Assembly: GCF_000745775.1 (NCBI RefSeq)
Contig: NZ_JQJY01000005.1
Coordinates: 62,001 to 126,000 of the forward strand
DNA from: Flavobacterium sp. ASV13
GTDB taxonomy: Bacteria; Bacteroidota; Bacteroidia; Flavobacteriales; Flavobacteriaceae
Direction of reading: 5' to 3'
Length of the DNA stretch: 64,000 nt
Of the stretch, positions 8,591 to 16,717 are shown one piece after another. The position numbers and the translations under genes were made by a program. The notes under the pieces were generated by a model, which saw only the letters and a program-made list of their open reading frames with translations, ran no database searches and was not told where the DNA came from. Position 1 is the stretch's first letter. Each line of letters starts with the position of its first letter.

Positions 8591-8622
8591 AAAAAGCTCC
8601 GAAATTGTTCGGAGCTTTTTTT
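8591..8622 (+). terminator. Terminator of the ECF/DUF4252 operon
   Basis: Hairpin AAAAAGCTCCGAA / TTCGGAGCTTTTT followed by T-run. Confidence 0.85.
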
Positions 8623-8669
8623 ATATTGCAACTACAAAATCAATACTTAATTTAAATAAGTAAAAATTC

Positions 8670-9191
8670 ATGGGACAAAAAATTTGCGCAATTATAACTG
8701 ATAAAAAGTGTCAATACGACAAAGAGTTAGTTCATTTTTTTGAAGAGAATATAGTAATTATACCTTTAGATTTGAACGGAAGTACAATTGAATATTTCAT
8801 TAAAGAAGCTGATAATTTTAATACTATAAAAGAATATTTACAATATTTAAAGACACTTCCAATTTACGACACTCAAACATATTCAACCGATTATGATCAT
8901 AATATTACATCAGTAGTTAATATTATTGAAACTTATGAATTAAAAAACTTTTCAATTCGATATTATACAGAATGGGCAGATATTCCTGACGATGATTTTT
9001 ATATTGCAATCATAAATGGAGAAATAAAAAAAGATTCGATTGTACTTGAAGATGATAAATATATTGAAAATTATAATAATCGAGAAAAATACAATAATAT
9101 CATCGGCTTAAATTTTTCATGGATCGCAAATGAAAAGAGATATTTTAATTACAATAATGCCAAAGAAGTGTATAACGAAAATATCATCTAA
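8670..9191 (+). CDS. Hypothetical protein, no family recognised
   Basis: A 173-residue soluble protein without signal peptide or membrane segment. It is rich in Asn, Tyr, Ile and acidic residues and its DNA is more AT-rich than neighbouring core genes. The start follows an A/T-rich leader (GTAAAAATTC) and the gene has its own terminator, so it appears to be a single-gene unit. I see no catalytic motif. Small acidic, Tyr/Asn-rich single genes like this are often immunity-type or recently acquired proteins, but nothing here proves that. Confidence 0.6.
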   Translation: MGQKICAIITDKKCQYDKELVHFFEENIVIIPLDLNGSTIEYFIKEADNFNTIKEYLQYLKTLPIYDTQTYSTDYDHNITSVVNIIETYELKNFSIRYYTEWADIPDDDFYIAIINGEIKKDSIVLEDDKYIENYNNREKYNNIIGLNFSWIANEKRYFNYNNAKEVYNENII

Positions 9192-9210
9192 TTTTTAAAA
9201 TCCATTAAAC

Positions 9211-9246
9211 AAAAAAAGCCCCAAAGTTATTTGGAGCTTTTTTTAT
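9211..9246 (+). terminator. Terminator after the hypothetical gene
   Basis: Hairpin AAAGCCCCAAA / TTTGGAGCTTT (one G-U pair) and a T-run. Confidence 0.8.
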
Positions 9247-9320
9247 ACCCATTACGTTTTACCGTAAAATAGATTACAATCGTTTAACTACTTTTGGATT
9301 TTAATCCAAAAATCAACCTA

Positions 9321-9869
9321 ATGAAAACACCAAAAATTTTCCTTTTTCTTTCTCTAATTCTTGCTTTAAACAGCTGTTCAAGCGACAACTCAACTCCAGA
9401 CGAAACTACGCCAACATCAACATTCGCAATGACAGCAAAAGTTGATGGTACATTATGGGAAATGCAAAATCCGTTTGGTTCAGATTATGCTACAAAAACA
9501 TTATTTGATATGTATCCAGCAGAACAATATATTCTTTTACAAGGAAGAAACAGTAATTTTGTAGATGAAATCAGACTTTACATTAAGAGAAGCGATCTAA
9601 AAGTTGGAACCTATCCTATAACAAAAAATACTTTTGATGCATCTAAAACACAAGTTGAAATCTCATTCAATACTAAAGGAAAAAGTCAATATCCTGTTAA
9701 TGGTTCAGTATCAATTACAGCAATTGACTTAAGTGCTAAAAAAGTAACTGGAACATTTTCATTTAATTGTGTAGATGATGACGCTAAACCAATTAGCGCA
9801 ACTAATCCTATTACAACAAAAGTAACAGAAGGTACTTTTAATTACAGATATGATGTAGCAGGGAAATAA
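9321..9869 (+). CDS. Putative lipoprotein, DUF6252-like
   Basis: The start is placed at ATG 9321, which gives a 182-residue product with a clean lipoprotein signal (lipobox LNSC, then SSDNSTPDE); an upstream TTG in frame would only add nine unlikely residues. After a Thr/Pro-rich linker the body begins AMTAKVDGTLWEM, and it ends VTGTFSFNCVDDD...VTEGTFNYRYD, a pattern like small beta-rich DUF6252 lipoproteins of flavobacteria. Expected at the periplasmic or surface face of the outer membrane. No enzymatic motif is visible. Monocistronic with its own terminator. Confidence 0.65.
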   Translation: MKTPKIFLFLSLILALNSCSSDNSTPDETTPTSTFAMTAKVDGTLWEMQNPFGSDYATKTLFDMYPAEQYILLQGRNSNFVDEIRLYIKRSDLKVGTYPITKNTFDASKTQVEISFNTKGKSQYPVNGSVSITAIDLSAKKVTGTFSFNCVDDDAKPISATNPITTKVTEGTFNYRYDVAGK

Positions 9870-9888
9870 TTCTGATGTATTTCTATAT

Positions 9889-9922
9889 AAAAAAGCTCCA
9901 ATTTTCATTGGAGCTTTTCTTT
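9889..9922. terminator. Terminator between lipoprotein gene and carB
   Basis: 12-bp stem AAAAGCTCCAAT / ATTGGAGCTTTT with TTTC loop; A- and T-runs on both sides fit two converging genes. Confidence 0.85.
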
Positions 9923-9939
9923 TATAATAAAATCTGAGA

Positions 9940-12795
9940 TTATTTACTCAAATACATTTTTCTTCTAGAGTACAATTCGTAGAATTGATCGTCTTTTAAA
10001 TCATCAATAAACAAGATGCTTTCTCCTGTTGATTTCATCTCTGGTCCTAACGCTTTGTTTACGTTCGGGAATTTGCTAAAAGAGAAAACCGGCTGTTTGA
10101 TTGCGTATCCTTTTAATTGCGGATTGAAATCAAAGTCAGTTACTTTATTATGACCTAACATTACTTTTGTAGCGTAGTTTACATAAGGCTCTCCGTAAGC
10201 TTTTGCAATAAACGGAACCGTTCTTGAAGCTCTTGGGTTTGCCTCGATGATGTAAACTGTATCATCTTTAATTGCAAACTGAATATTGATTAAACCAATC
10301 GTTTTTAAAGCTCTTGCAATTTTGTGCGTATGATCTTTAATTTGCTGCATTACAAACTCTCCTAAGTTGAAAGGAGGCAAAGTAGCATTACTATCTCCAG
10401 AGTGAACTCCACAAGGCTCGATATGCTCCATAATTCCGATGATGTAAACATTTCCATCAGCGTCACAGATTGCATCAGCCTCAGCTTCGATTGCTCCAGC
10501 TAAATAGTGATCTAAAAGCAATTTATTTCCTGGAATCGTTTTCAATAAATTGATAACATGCTCCTCTAATTCTTTTTTGTTAATTACAATTTTCATTCCC
10601 TGACCCCCTAATACATAAGAAGGACGAATCAATAATGGAAAATCTAATGTATCTGCAAGTGCAGAAGCTTCATCAGCAGTTTCAGCAATTCCGAATTTAG
10701 GGAAAGGAATATGTAATTCAGTCAATAAATCTGAGAAACGCCCTCTGTCTTCCGCTAAATCAAGTGCATCAAAACTAGTTCCGATGATTTTCACTCCGTA
10801 TTTAGAAAGTTTATCAGCCAATTTCAATGCTGTCTGACCACCAAGCTGTACAATTACACCTTCAGGTTTTTCATGCTGAATGATGTCATAAATATGCTCC
10901 CAGAAAACTGGTTCAAAATATAATTTATCAGCTGTATCAAAATCAGTCGAAACCGTTTCTGGATTACAGTTAATCATGATCGTTTCGTAACCACATTCTT
11001 TTGCTGCCAAAACTCCGTGTACACAAGAATAATCAAACTCAATTCCCTGACCAATTCTGTTTGGTCCTGAACCTAAAACGATGATTTTCTTTTTCTCCGT
11101 TACAACACTTTCATTATCTACATAACGCTTACCATCTGCTTTTTCAATTTCAGCTTCAAAAGTCGAGTAGTAATAAGGAGTCTTTGCTTTGAATTCTGCC
11201 GCACAAGTATCAACCAGTTTAAACACACGGTTAATATTTTGATCCATACGCAAAGCATGCACTTCGCTTTCCAGACAATTCATCATGTGAGCTAATTGTC
11301 TGTCAGCAAAACCTTTTTGTTTCGCTTCAAGCAATAATTCTTTTGGAAGATTTGAAACCTTATAGTTAGAAATTTCTTTTTCTAAAGTATAAAGTTCTTC
11401 GTATTGTTTTAAGAACCACATATCGATTCTTGTAATTTCATGAATACGGCTCAACGGAATTCCCATTGCGATTGCATCATAAATTACAAAAACACGATCC
11501 CAACTTGCGTAAGTCAGTTTCTCGATAATTTGTTCGTAGTTTTTGTATCCTTTTCCGTCAGCACCAATTCCGTTTCTCTTAATCTCTAAAGATTGAGTTG
11601 CTTTGTGAAGTGCTTCCTGGAAAGAACGTCCAATTCCCATAACCTCACCTACAGATTTCATCTGAAGACCTAAAGTTCTGTCTGATCCTTCAAATTTATC
11701 GAAGTTCCAACGTGGGATTTTTACGATTACATAATCTAAAGTTGGTTCAAAAAGAGCCGAAGTCGATTTTGTAATTTGGTTTTGTAATTCATCTAAGTTA
11801 TATCCTAAAGCTAGTTTAGAAGCGATTTTTGCAATTGGATAACCAGTCGCTTTTGATGCTAAAGCAGAAGAACGAGATACACGAGGGTTGATCTCGATTG
11901 CTACGATATCTTCTTTTTCATCTGGAGAAACTGCGAATTGTACGTTACATCCTCCAGCAAAATTTCCGATACTTCTCATCATTAAGATAGCGTAGTCACG
12001 TAATTTTTGGAAAGTTGTATCCGATAATGTCATTGCCGGAGCAACTGTAATCGAATCTCCAGTGTGGATTCCCATTGGATCCATGTTTTCAATTGAACAG
12101 ATAATTACAACATTGTCATTTTTATCTCTTAAAAGTTCTAACTCATATTCTTTCCATCCCATCAAAGCTTTGTCGATCAAAACTTCGTGAATTGGAGAAG
12201 CTTCAAGTCCGCGAGTTAAAAGCTCATCAAAATCTTCTTTTTTGTAAACAACTGCTGCTCCAGTTCCTCCAAGTGTAAACGAAGGACGAATTACAAGTGG
12301 GAAACCAAATTCCTGAGCGATTTCTTTTCCTTCTAAATATGAAGTAGCCGTTTTTGCAGGTGCAGTTGGTACATTTATTCTTTCTAAAAGCTGTTTAAAC
12401 TGCTCTCTGTCTTCTGTAATATTAATTGCGTTTACGTCAACTCCGATTAATCTTACTCCGAAATCCTGCCAGATTCCTTTTTCCTCAGCTTCCAAACACA
12501 AGTTTAAGGCTGTTTGTCCTCCCATAGTTGGCAAAACAGCATCAATTTGTGGATGTTCCTTCAGAATTTCAATAATCGATTTCGTAGTTAAAGGTTTCAA
12601 ATAAATATGATCGGCCATCGATGGGTCGGTCATAATCGTTGCTGGGTTCGAGTTAATCAAGATAACTTCAATTCCTTCTTCACGAATCGAACGTGCAGAT
12701 TGTGATCCTGCATAATCGAATTCGCAAGCTTGACCAATAACAATAGGTCCTGAACCTATTATTAAAACTGATTTTATTGATGTGTCTTTAGGCAT
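9940..12795 (-). CDS. carB: Carbamoyl-phosphate synthase large subunit
   Basis: A 951-residue CarB. Two homologous ATP-grasp halves are visible: the first begins KSVLIIGSGPIVIGQACEFDY and contains EINPRVSRSSALASKATGYP (about 300-320); the second begins KKIIVLGSGPNRIGQGIEFDY (about 560) and contains EANPRASRTVPFIAKA (about 860-875). It forms carbamoyl phosphate from glutamine-derived ammonia, bicarbonate and 2 ATP, for pyrimidines and arginine. The usual enzyme is about 1070 residues; here the protein ends (FYELYSRRKMYLSK) where the C-terminal MGS-like allosteric domain would begin. carA is not adjacent. Confidence 0.97.
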   Translation of the reverse strand: MPKDTSIKSVLIIGSGPIVIGQACEFDYAGSQSARSIREEGIEVILINSNPATIMTDPSMADHIYLKPLTTKSIIEILKEHPQIDAVLPTMGGQTALNLCLEAEEKGIWQDFGVRLIGVDVNAINITEDREQFKQLLERINVPTAPAKTATSYLEGKEIAQEFGFPLVIRPSFTLGGTGAAVVYKKEDFDELLTRGLEASPIHEVLIDKALMGWKEYELELLRDKNDNVVIICSIENMDPMGIHTGDSITVAPAMTLSDTTFQKLRDYAILMMRSIGNFAGGCNVQFAVSPDEKEDIVAIEINPRVSRSSALASKATGYPIAKIASKLALGYNLDELQNQITKSTSALFEPTLDYVIVKIPRWNFDKFEGSDRTLGLQMKSVGEVMGIGRSFQEALHKATQSLEIKRNGIGADGKGYKNYEQIIEKLTYASWDRVFVIYDAIAMGIPLSRIHEITRIDMWFLKQYEELYTLEKEISNYKVSNLPKELLLEAKQKGFADRQLAHMMNCLESEVHALRMDQNINRVFKLVDTCAAEFKAKTPYYYSTFEAEIEKADGKRYVDNESVVTEKKKIIVLGSGPNRIGQGIEFDYSCVHGVLAAKECGYETIMINCNPETVSTDFDTADKLYFEPVFWEHIYDIIQHEKPEGVIVQLGGQTALKLADKLSKYGVKIIGTSFDALDLAEDRGRFSDLLTELHIPFPKFGIAETADEASALADTLDFPLLIRPSYVLGGQGMKIVINKKELEEHVINLLKTIPGNKLLLDHYLAGAIEAEADAICDADGNVYIIGIMEHIEPCGVHSGDSNATLPPFNLGEFVMQQIKDHTHKIARALKTIGLINIQFAIKDDTVYIIEANPRASRTVPFIAKAYGEPYVNYATKVMLGHNKVTDFDFNPQLKGYAIKQPVFSFSKFPNVNKALGPEMKSTGESILFIDDLKDDQFYELYSRRKMYLSK

Positions 12796-12890
12796 TTTGT
12801 ATGTATTGTGTAGTTATATAAGTACTTTAAAAAACTTTTCTAGTATGCTAAAAACTAGAAAGTTGAGAAAATTTTTACCGACAAGGTATA

Positions 12891-12923
12891 AAAAAAGGCG
12901 ATACTAAAAAAGTAATCGCCTTA
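12891..12923 (-). terminator. Terminator of rpmH
   Basis: AAGGCGAT-ACT paired with AGTAATCGCCTT; read on the minus strand it ends in a T-run. It lies 19 nt past the rpmH stop. Confidence 0.75.
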
Positions 12924-12941
12924 TGTATGTTTATACAAACA

Positions 12942-13103
12942 TTATTTTTTGTGTCTAGGCTCGCTAGAAACAGTTAATTTATGTCTTCCTTTTGCTCTTC
13001 TACGCGCTAGAACTTTTCTTCCATTCGCAGAAGCCATTCTGTCCATAAATCCGTGCTTATTTCTTCTTTTTCTTTTCGATGGTTGAAATGTTCTTTTGCT
13101 CAT
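12942..13103 (-). CDS. rpmH: 50S ribosomal protein L34
   Basis: A 53-residue very basic protein: [19 protein letters not shown], then [20 protein letters not shown] and a short [14 protein letters not shown] tail. This is the full conserved L34 sequence of the large ribosomal subunit. It is too short to be found by a 60-residue cut-off. It has its own promoter and terminator, and is separated from the usual dnaA/rnpA neighbourhood, as often seen in Bacteroidota. Confidence 0.97.
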
Positions 13104-13177
13104 TGCTTTGTATCTTTAAAAATGGTATCTAATTAACTCGTTCTTGGTTTTGAATATCGTTGCTCAAAAACCGAGTG

Positions 13178-13207
13178 CAAATATACAAAGACTTTTTTTT
13201 CTGGCAA
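13178..13207 (-). promoter_or_regulatory. Bacteroidota promoter of rpmH
   Basis: On the minus strand: TTG (complement of 13205-13207), 19 nt spacer, TATATTTG (complement of 13178-13185). It matches the lineage consensus at its best spacing and lies about 75 bp before rpmH. Confidence 0.7.
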
Positions 13208-13271
13208 GCACTTTAATAAAAATATTTTTAATTCATTTTACTATATTTGCAATCACAAATTTACATTAATT

Positions 13272-13787
13272 ATGTTTCACAAAAATATTAAACTAATTTT
13301 AGCCGGACTTCTTGTTGTAGCTGGCATTTGGCAATTTACAGAAAGTAATATCGGAAATGGAATCTTTCTTATATTATTGACTGCAATTCCAATTTTTCTT
13401 TACTTTAAAAATGAATTTATCCTTTTAGCCTTCCTTAAATTAAGAAAACAAGACTTCGAAGGTGCTAAAAGCTGGTTGGCATATATCAAAAATCCTGAAG
13501 CGGCATTAGTAAGAAAACAGCAAGGTTATTTTAATTACCTACACGGAATCATGTTATCTCAAACCAATCTTATTCAGGCTGAGAAACATTTCAAAAAAGC
13601 AATTGAACTTGGTTTATCTATGGATATGGATTTGGCAGTAGCAAAATTAAACCTTGCGGGAGTTGCAATGTCAAGAAGAAGAAAATTGGAAGCTACAAAT
13701 TTATTAGCTGAAGCTAAAAAACTAGACAAACAAGGAATGCTGAAAGAACAGATTTCTATGATGAAAGAACAAATGAAGAAAATCTAA
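13272..13787 (+). CDS. TPR-like membrane protein
   Basis: A 171-residue protein with two closely spaced N-terminal membrane helices (about 8-22 and 28-46). The C-terminal cytoplasmic part (60-171) has helix pairs of the tetratricopeptide type: FEGAKSWLAYIKNPE, YFNYLHGIMLSQTNLIQAEKHFKKAIELG and LAVAKLNLAGVAMSRRRKLEATNLLAEAKKL. It probably acts as a membrane-anchored protein-interaction module. A TATATTTG box at 13242-13249 lies 22 bp before the start. No partner gene is adjacent; it is divergent from rpmH. Confidence 0.7.
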   Translation: MFHKNIKLILAGLLVVAGIWQFTESNIGNGIFLILLTAIPIFLYFKNEFILLAFLKLRKQDFEGAKSWLAYIKNPEAALVRKQQGYFNYLHGIMLSQTNLIQAEKHFKKAIELGLSMDMDLAVAKLNLAGVAMSRRRKLEATNLLAEAKKLDKQGMLKEQISMMKEQMKKI

Positions 13788-13810
13788 TTTTTTCAAATCA
13801 TAATATTTAA

Positions 13811-13848
13811 AATCCCAAATTCTAAAAAAGAGTTTGGGATTTTTTTTA
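13811..13848 (+). terminator. Terminator of the TPR-like gene
   Basis: Stem AATCCCAAA / TTTGGGATT followed by eight T. Confidence 0.85.
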
Positions 13849-13887
13849 TTTTAGATTTTTTCTGTCCGCAGATTTTCCGGATAGTTT

Positions 13888-13987
13888 TGTCATCCTGAGG
13901 AACGAAGGATCACACTAGAAATTCCATACAGTATTTCGCCAATCTTTGTCGAGTTACGAGTGTGATCCTTCGTTCCTCAGGATGACA
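13888..13987. repeat. ~100-nt palindromic repeat, family A copy 2
   Basis: Outer arms TGTCATCCTGAGGAACGAAG and its reverse complement make a long stem; the internal strand TTCGCCAATCTTTGTCGAG is shared with copy 1 at 185-286. It lies between two converging genes. The arms differ in sequence from copy 1 but keep pairing. Confidence 0.8.
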
Positions 13988-14021
13988 AACTACACGCTCA
14001 AAAAATTGGAATTTAAAATAT

Positions 14022-14681
14022 TTAATCCTCCAATATAATCGAAGGCAAATTCTCATTCAGCCATTTATATTTATTGAGAATCATAATATGTGTTCCGCCT
14101 TTTACGACAATACATTTATTGATATATTTTATAGGAAAAACATCATCCTGATCGCCGTGAATATGAATTACGTTATCATCAACTTCATTTCGATCCCATA
14201 AAATAACTGATTCTACAGCCCACTGCAGATAATTAAGGTCTCGTACAGCTAAAAATTTCTCGTATAATTTAATGCGTTTATTTACTTTTTCTCCGAAAGA
14301 GTATTTAGCCAGATTTTCGATATTCAAAATCAGCTTCATCGGAATTAATTTGTAGGCTTTTGTTGTTTTTCCAATTTTCATTCTTCTCGGAAATTCAACA
14401 TTGCTTCTGACACTTGAAATAATAATTACCTTTTGAGCCTTAATATGTTTTGAAATCTCCTGAACCAAAATACCTCCAAAAGAAACGCCAATCAAAACCG
14501 GATTTTCATGTTTGATATTCTTTGCAATTCGAACTGCATAATCAGATAAAGATTCTTTCGGCTTCGGAATCTCCCATTCAAGCAAATGAGTTTCAAAAAC
14601 AGATTCATCTAACTTTATTCTTTCAAAAATAGCAGGACTAGCCGCCAAGCCAGGCATAAAATAAACAGGAATTTTACTCAT
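14022..14681 (-). CDS. Alpha/beta hydrolase
   Basis: A 219-residue hydrolase of the alpha/beta fold. The N-terminus has IPVYFMPGLAASPAIF (oxyanion-hole region), the nucleophile elbow is GVSFGG (Ser at about residue 68), the acid is likely an Asp in HIHGDQDDVFP (about 173-183), and the catalytic His is in VKGGTHIMIL (about 195-204). No signal peptide, so it is cytoplasmic. All three residues of the triad appear present. Substrate is unknown; it is a single-gene unit in reverse orientation. Confidence 0.82.
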   Translation of the reverse strand: MSKIPVYFMPGLAASPAIFERIKLDESVFETHLLEWEIPKPKESLSDYAVRIAKNIKHENPVLIGVSFGGILVQEISKHIKAQKVIIISSVRSNVEFPRRMKIGKTTKAYKLIPMKLILNIENLAKYSFGEKVNKRIKLYEKFLAVRDLNYLQWAVESVILWDRNEVDDNVIHIHGDQDDVFPIKYINKCIVVKGGTHIMILNKYKWLNENLPSIILED

Positions 14682-14964
14682 TTGTCAAAAAAGGTATTTT
14701 AATTACAAATCTCAATTTCAAGATAAATTTACTTTTTTTAACAATATGCACAGCAAATCTTGCACCATAATCCATATTAAAACAAATAAAATTACAAAAT
14801 ATTCAAAAAAAAAGGCGTTCTAAAAAAATAATTTCATATTGAAAATCAAATGATTAACTTTGTATTTCCAAATCATTCATGTTTAACATTCTTGCATAAG
14901 TATTTAAACAGAATAACGCCCTAAATCTATTTTATATTTTAAACCTGCTAAAAAATGACAAATT
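14682..14964. other. AT-rich intergenic region between two divergent genes
   Basis: A 283-bp stretch with no ORF, RNA or strong hairpin that I can see. A TAACTTTG box at 14855-14862 is a possible -7 element for the GNAT gene, though the nearest upstream TTG is only 13 nt away, which weakens it. Confidence 0.4.
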
Positions 14965-15270
14965 ATGGAATCTATTGAAACTACATTGGCAATTAAAGAC
15001 AACACTTTTGCGAGACAATTTGAAACTTTAGCTCCAGAAGGAATGCTTACTGTTGAATATTCATTTCAAGAAAAGAAAATTTTCCTAACCAAAATCAACA
15101 CACCTGAAGGCTATGATAATCAAGCCGTACTTGACAACATGCTGAAAAACATCATGGAATTAAATACAGAGAAAAAATTCAGAGTTGTTCCTATTCACCC
15201 AAAGATTGTTACTTTTTTCAAAAAAAATCCAAAATACAAAGAATTGCTTCCTCCAGGAATAAGGATTTAA
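14965..15270 (+). CDS. Small GCN5-related N-acetyltransferase (YjdJ/COG2388 type)
   Basis: A 101-residue single-domain protein of the short GNAT-like family. The N-terminal half forms the beta strands (LAIKDNTFARQFETLAPEGMLTVEYSF, KKIFLTKINTPEGY) and the C-terminal half has the signature FRVVPIHPKIVTFFKKNPKY followed by LLPPGIRI. These proteins lack much of the full GNAT fold but keep an acetyl-CoA site; the acceptor is unknown. Its TAA overlaps the stop of the convergent transporter by 4 bp. Confidence 0.75.
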   Translation: MESIETTLAIKDNTFARQFETLAPEGMLTVEYSFQEKKIFLTKINTPEGYDNQAVLDNMLKNIMELNTEKKFRVVPIHPKIVTFFKKNPKYKELLPPGIRI

Positions 15271-16697
15271 AAATCACCAATTAATCGGAGCCACAAACCT
15301 CCTATTACCATATAAATAAAAAGCATAACTAATCCAGTTATCAGGCCTTTGACCCACCAGCTTTTTAGGTCGACATAACCACTTCCGAAAAAGACTGGTG
15401 CCGGTCCATGTCCGTAATGCGTTAAAGTTCCGTATATCGATCCCACAAAACCAAGCATAAAAGCAAGAAGCAAGCCCGGAATTCCAAGTGAAACTCCAAC
15501 TCCTAATAAAGCTGCATACATTGCCGCAACGTGCGCTGTTGCGCTTGCAAAAAGATAGTGGCTAAAAAAGTACACCAATACAATGATAGGAAAAGCCATT
15601 TGCCAGCTCAACCCTCCAATTTCGGCTTTTACCAAATCACTAAACCATGCAATAAAGCCTAACTCATTTAATGAACTTGCCATCATTACTAAAACTGAAA
15701 ACCAAACAATGGTATCCCAAGCGCCTTTTTCGGCTTTTACATCATCCCAAGTTAAAACTGAAGTCAATAGCAAAATCACCAAACCAATAAACGCTGTTGT
15801 TGTAGCATCTATTGAAAACAAATCCCCTGTCATCCATAAAAACAGCAAAATAAAAAAAGTCAACAACATCATCCATTCGTTACGAGTAATTGCTCCCATT
15901 TCTTTAAGTTTTTGAGCTGCAATTTGAGGCGCATCTCCTGTTTTCTTCAATTCTGGCGGATAAATTTTATAAAGCACAAACGGAATTACAAAAAACGAAA
16001 CCAAACCAGGAACAATGGCTGCAGTTGCCCAAGAAATCCAGCTGATTTTAATTCCGAGATTTAATGCAAATTTTTGACACATCGGATTGCTTGCCGTTCC
16101 AGTCAAAAACATAGACGAAGCTATTAAATTTGCATTATAACTATTCAAGGTTAGATATGCTCCTAATTTTCGATGCGTTTCTGGCTTATCTGGCATCGAA
16201 CCAAAACTCATTGACATAGACTTCATAATCGGATAAATAATTCCACCTCCACGAGCTGTATTACTTGGAACTGCAGGAGCCAAAACCAAATCAGCAAGTC
16301 CTAAACCATAAGCAAGTCCGAGCGAACTTTTGCCAAATATTCGAATAAATAAAAAAGCAATTCGGTTTCCTAAACCTGTTTTTATAAATCCTCTCGCAAT
16401 AAAAAATGAAATCCCGATAAGCCAGATTACTTTATCGCCAAAACCTTTCAGTGCCAATGTTATAGATTTCCCAGCATCACCAGGCGCCAAAACCTGTGAA
16501 AAAGCTGTTAATGCAATAGCAATCATACACATAGTTCCCATTGGAGCTGCTTTTAGAATAATTCCTAAAATAGTAGCAACAAAAATGGCGAACAAATGCC
16601 ATGCTTCGACAACAACACCGTTTGGAGCAGGAATTAACCAAATTGCAACTCCCACAGCAAGTGTGATTATAGTTTGGGGAATTTGTACTTCTTTCAT
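15267..16697 (-). CDS. SLC13/DASS family sodium-coupled anion (dicarboxylate) transporter
   Basis: A 476-residue inner-membrane transporter with about 12 hydrophobic segments. Two inverted halves show the family's substrate/sodium motifs: SMFLTGTASNPMCQKF in the first half (about 192-207) and FASATAHVAAMYAALL in the second (about 385-400), plus TARGGGIIYPI. It probably imports di- or tricarboxylates with Na+. It is 20 bp after a porin gene on the same strand, so the pair could form an outer- plus inner-membrane route for an anion. Exact substrate cannot be read from the sequence. Confidence 0.9.
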   Translation of the reverse strand: MKEVQIPQTIITLAVGVAIWLIPAPNGVVVEAWHLFAIFVATILGIILKAAPMGTMCMIAIALTAFSQVLAPGDAGKSITLALKGFGDKVIWLIGISFFIARGFIKTGLGNRIAFLFIRIFGKSSLGLAYGLGLADLVLAPAVPSNTARGGGIIYPIMKSMSMSFGSMPDKPETHRKLGAYLTLNSYNANLIASSMFLTGTASNPMCQKFALNLGIKISWISWATAAIVPGLVSFFVIPFVLYKIYPPELKKTGDAPQIAAQKLKEMGAITRNEWMMLLTFFILLFLWMTGDLFSIDATTTAFIGLVILLLTSVLTWDDVKAEKGAWDTIVWFSVLVMMASSLNELGFIAWFSDLVKAEIGGLSWQMAFPIIVLVYFFSHYLFASATAHVAAMYAALLGVGVSLGIPGLLLAFMLGFVGSIYGTLTHYGHGPAPVFFGSGYVDLKSWWVKGLITGLVMLFIYMVIGGLWLRLIGDF

Positions 16698-16717
16698 AAA
16701 AACAAGATTTAAATTAA

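Noticed and set aside
9940..12795. Frameshift or truncation error at the CarB C-terminus
   Set aside because: No downstream frame encodes the missing MGS domain; a proper stop and terminator follow at once, so the short form is genuine.
13888..13987. Bidirectional terminator between converging genes
   Set aside because: The hairpin is far longer than a terminator, has no T-run, and shares its loop with the copy at 185-286; the TPR-like gene already has a good terminator at 13811-13848.
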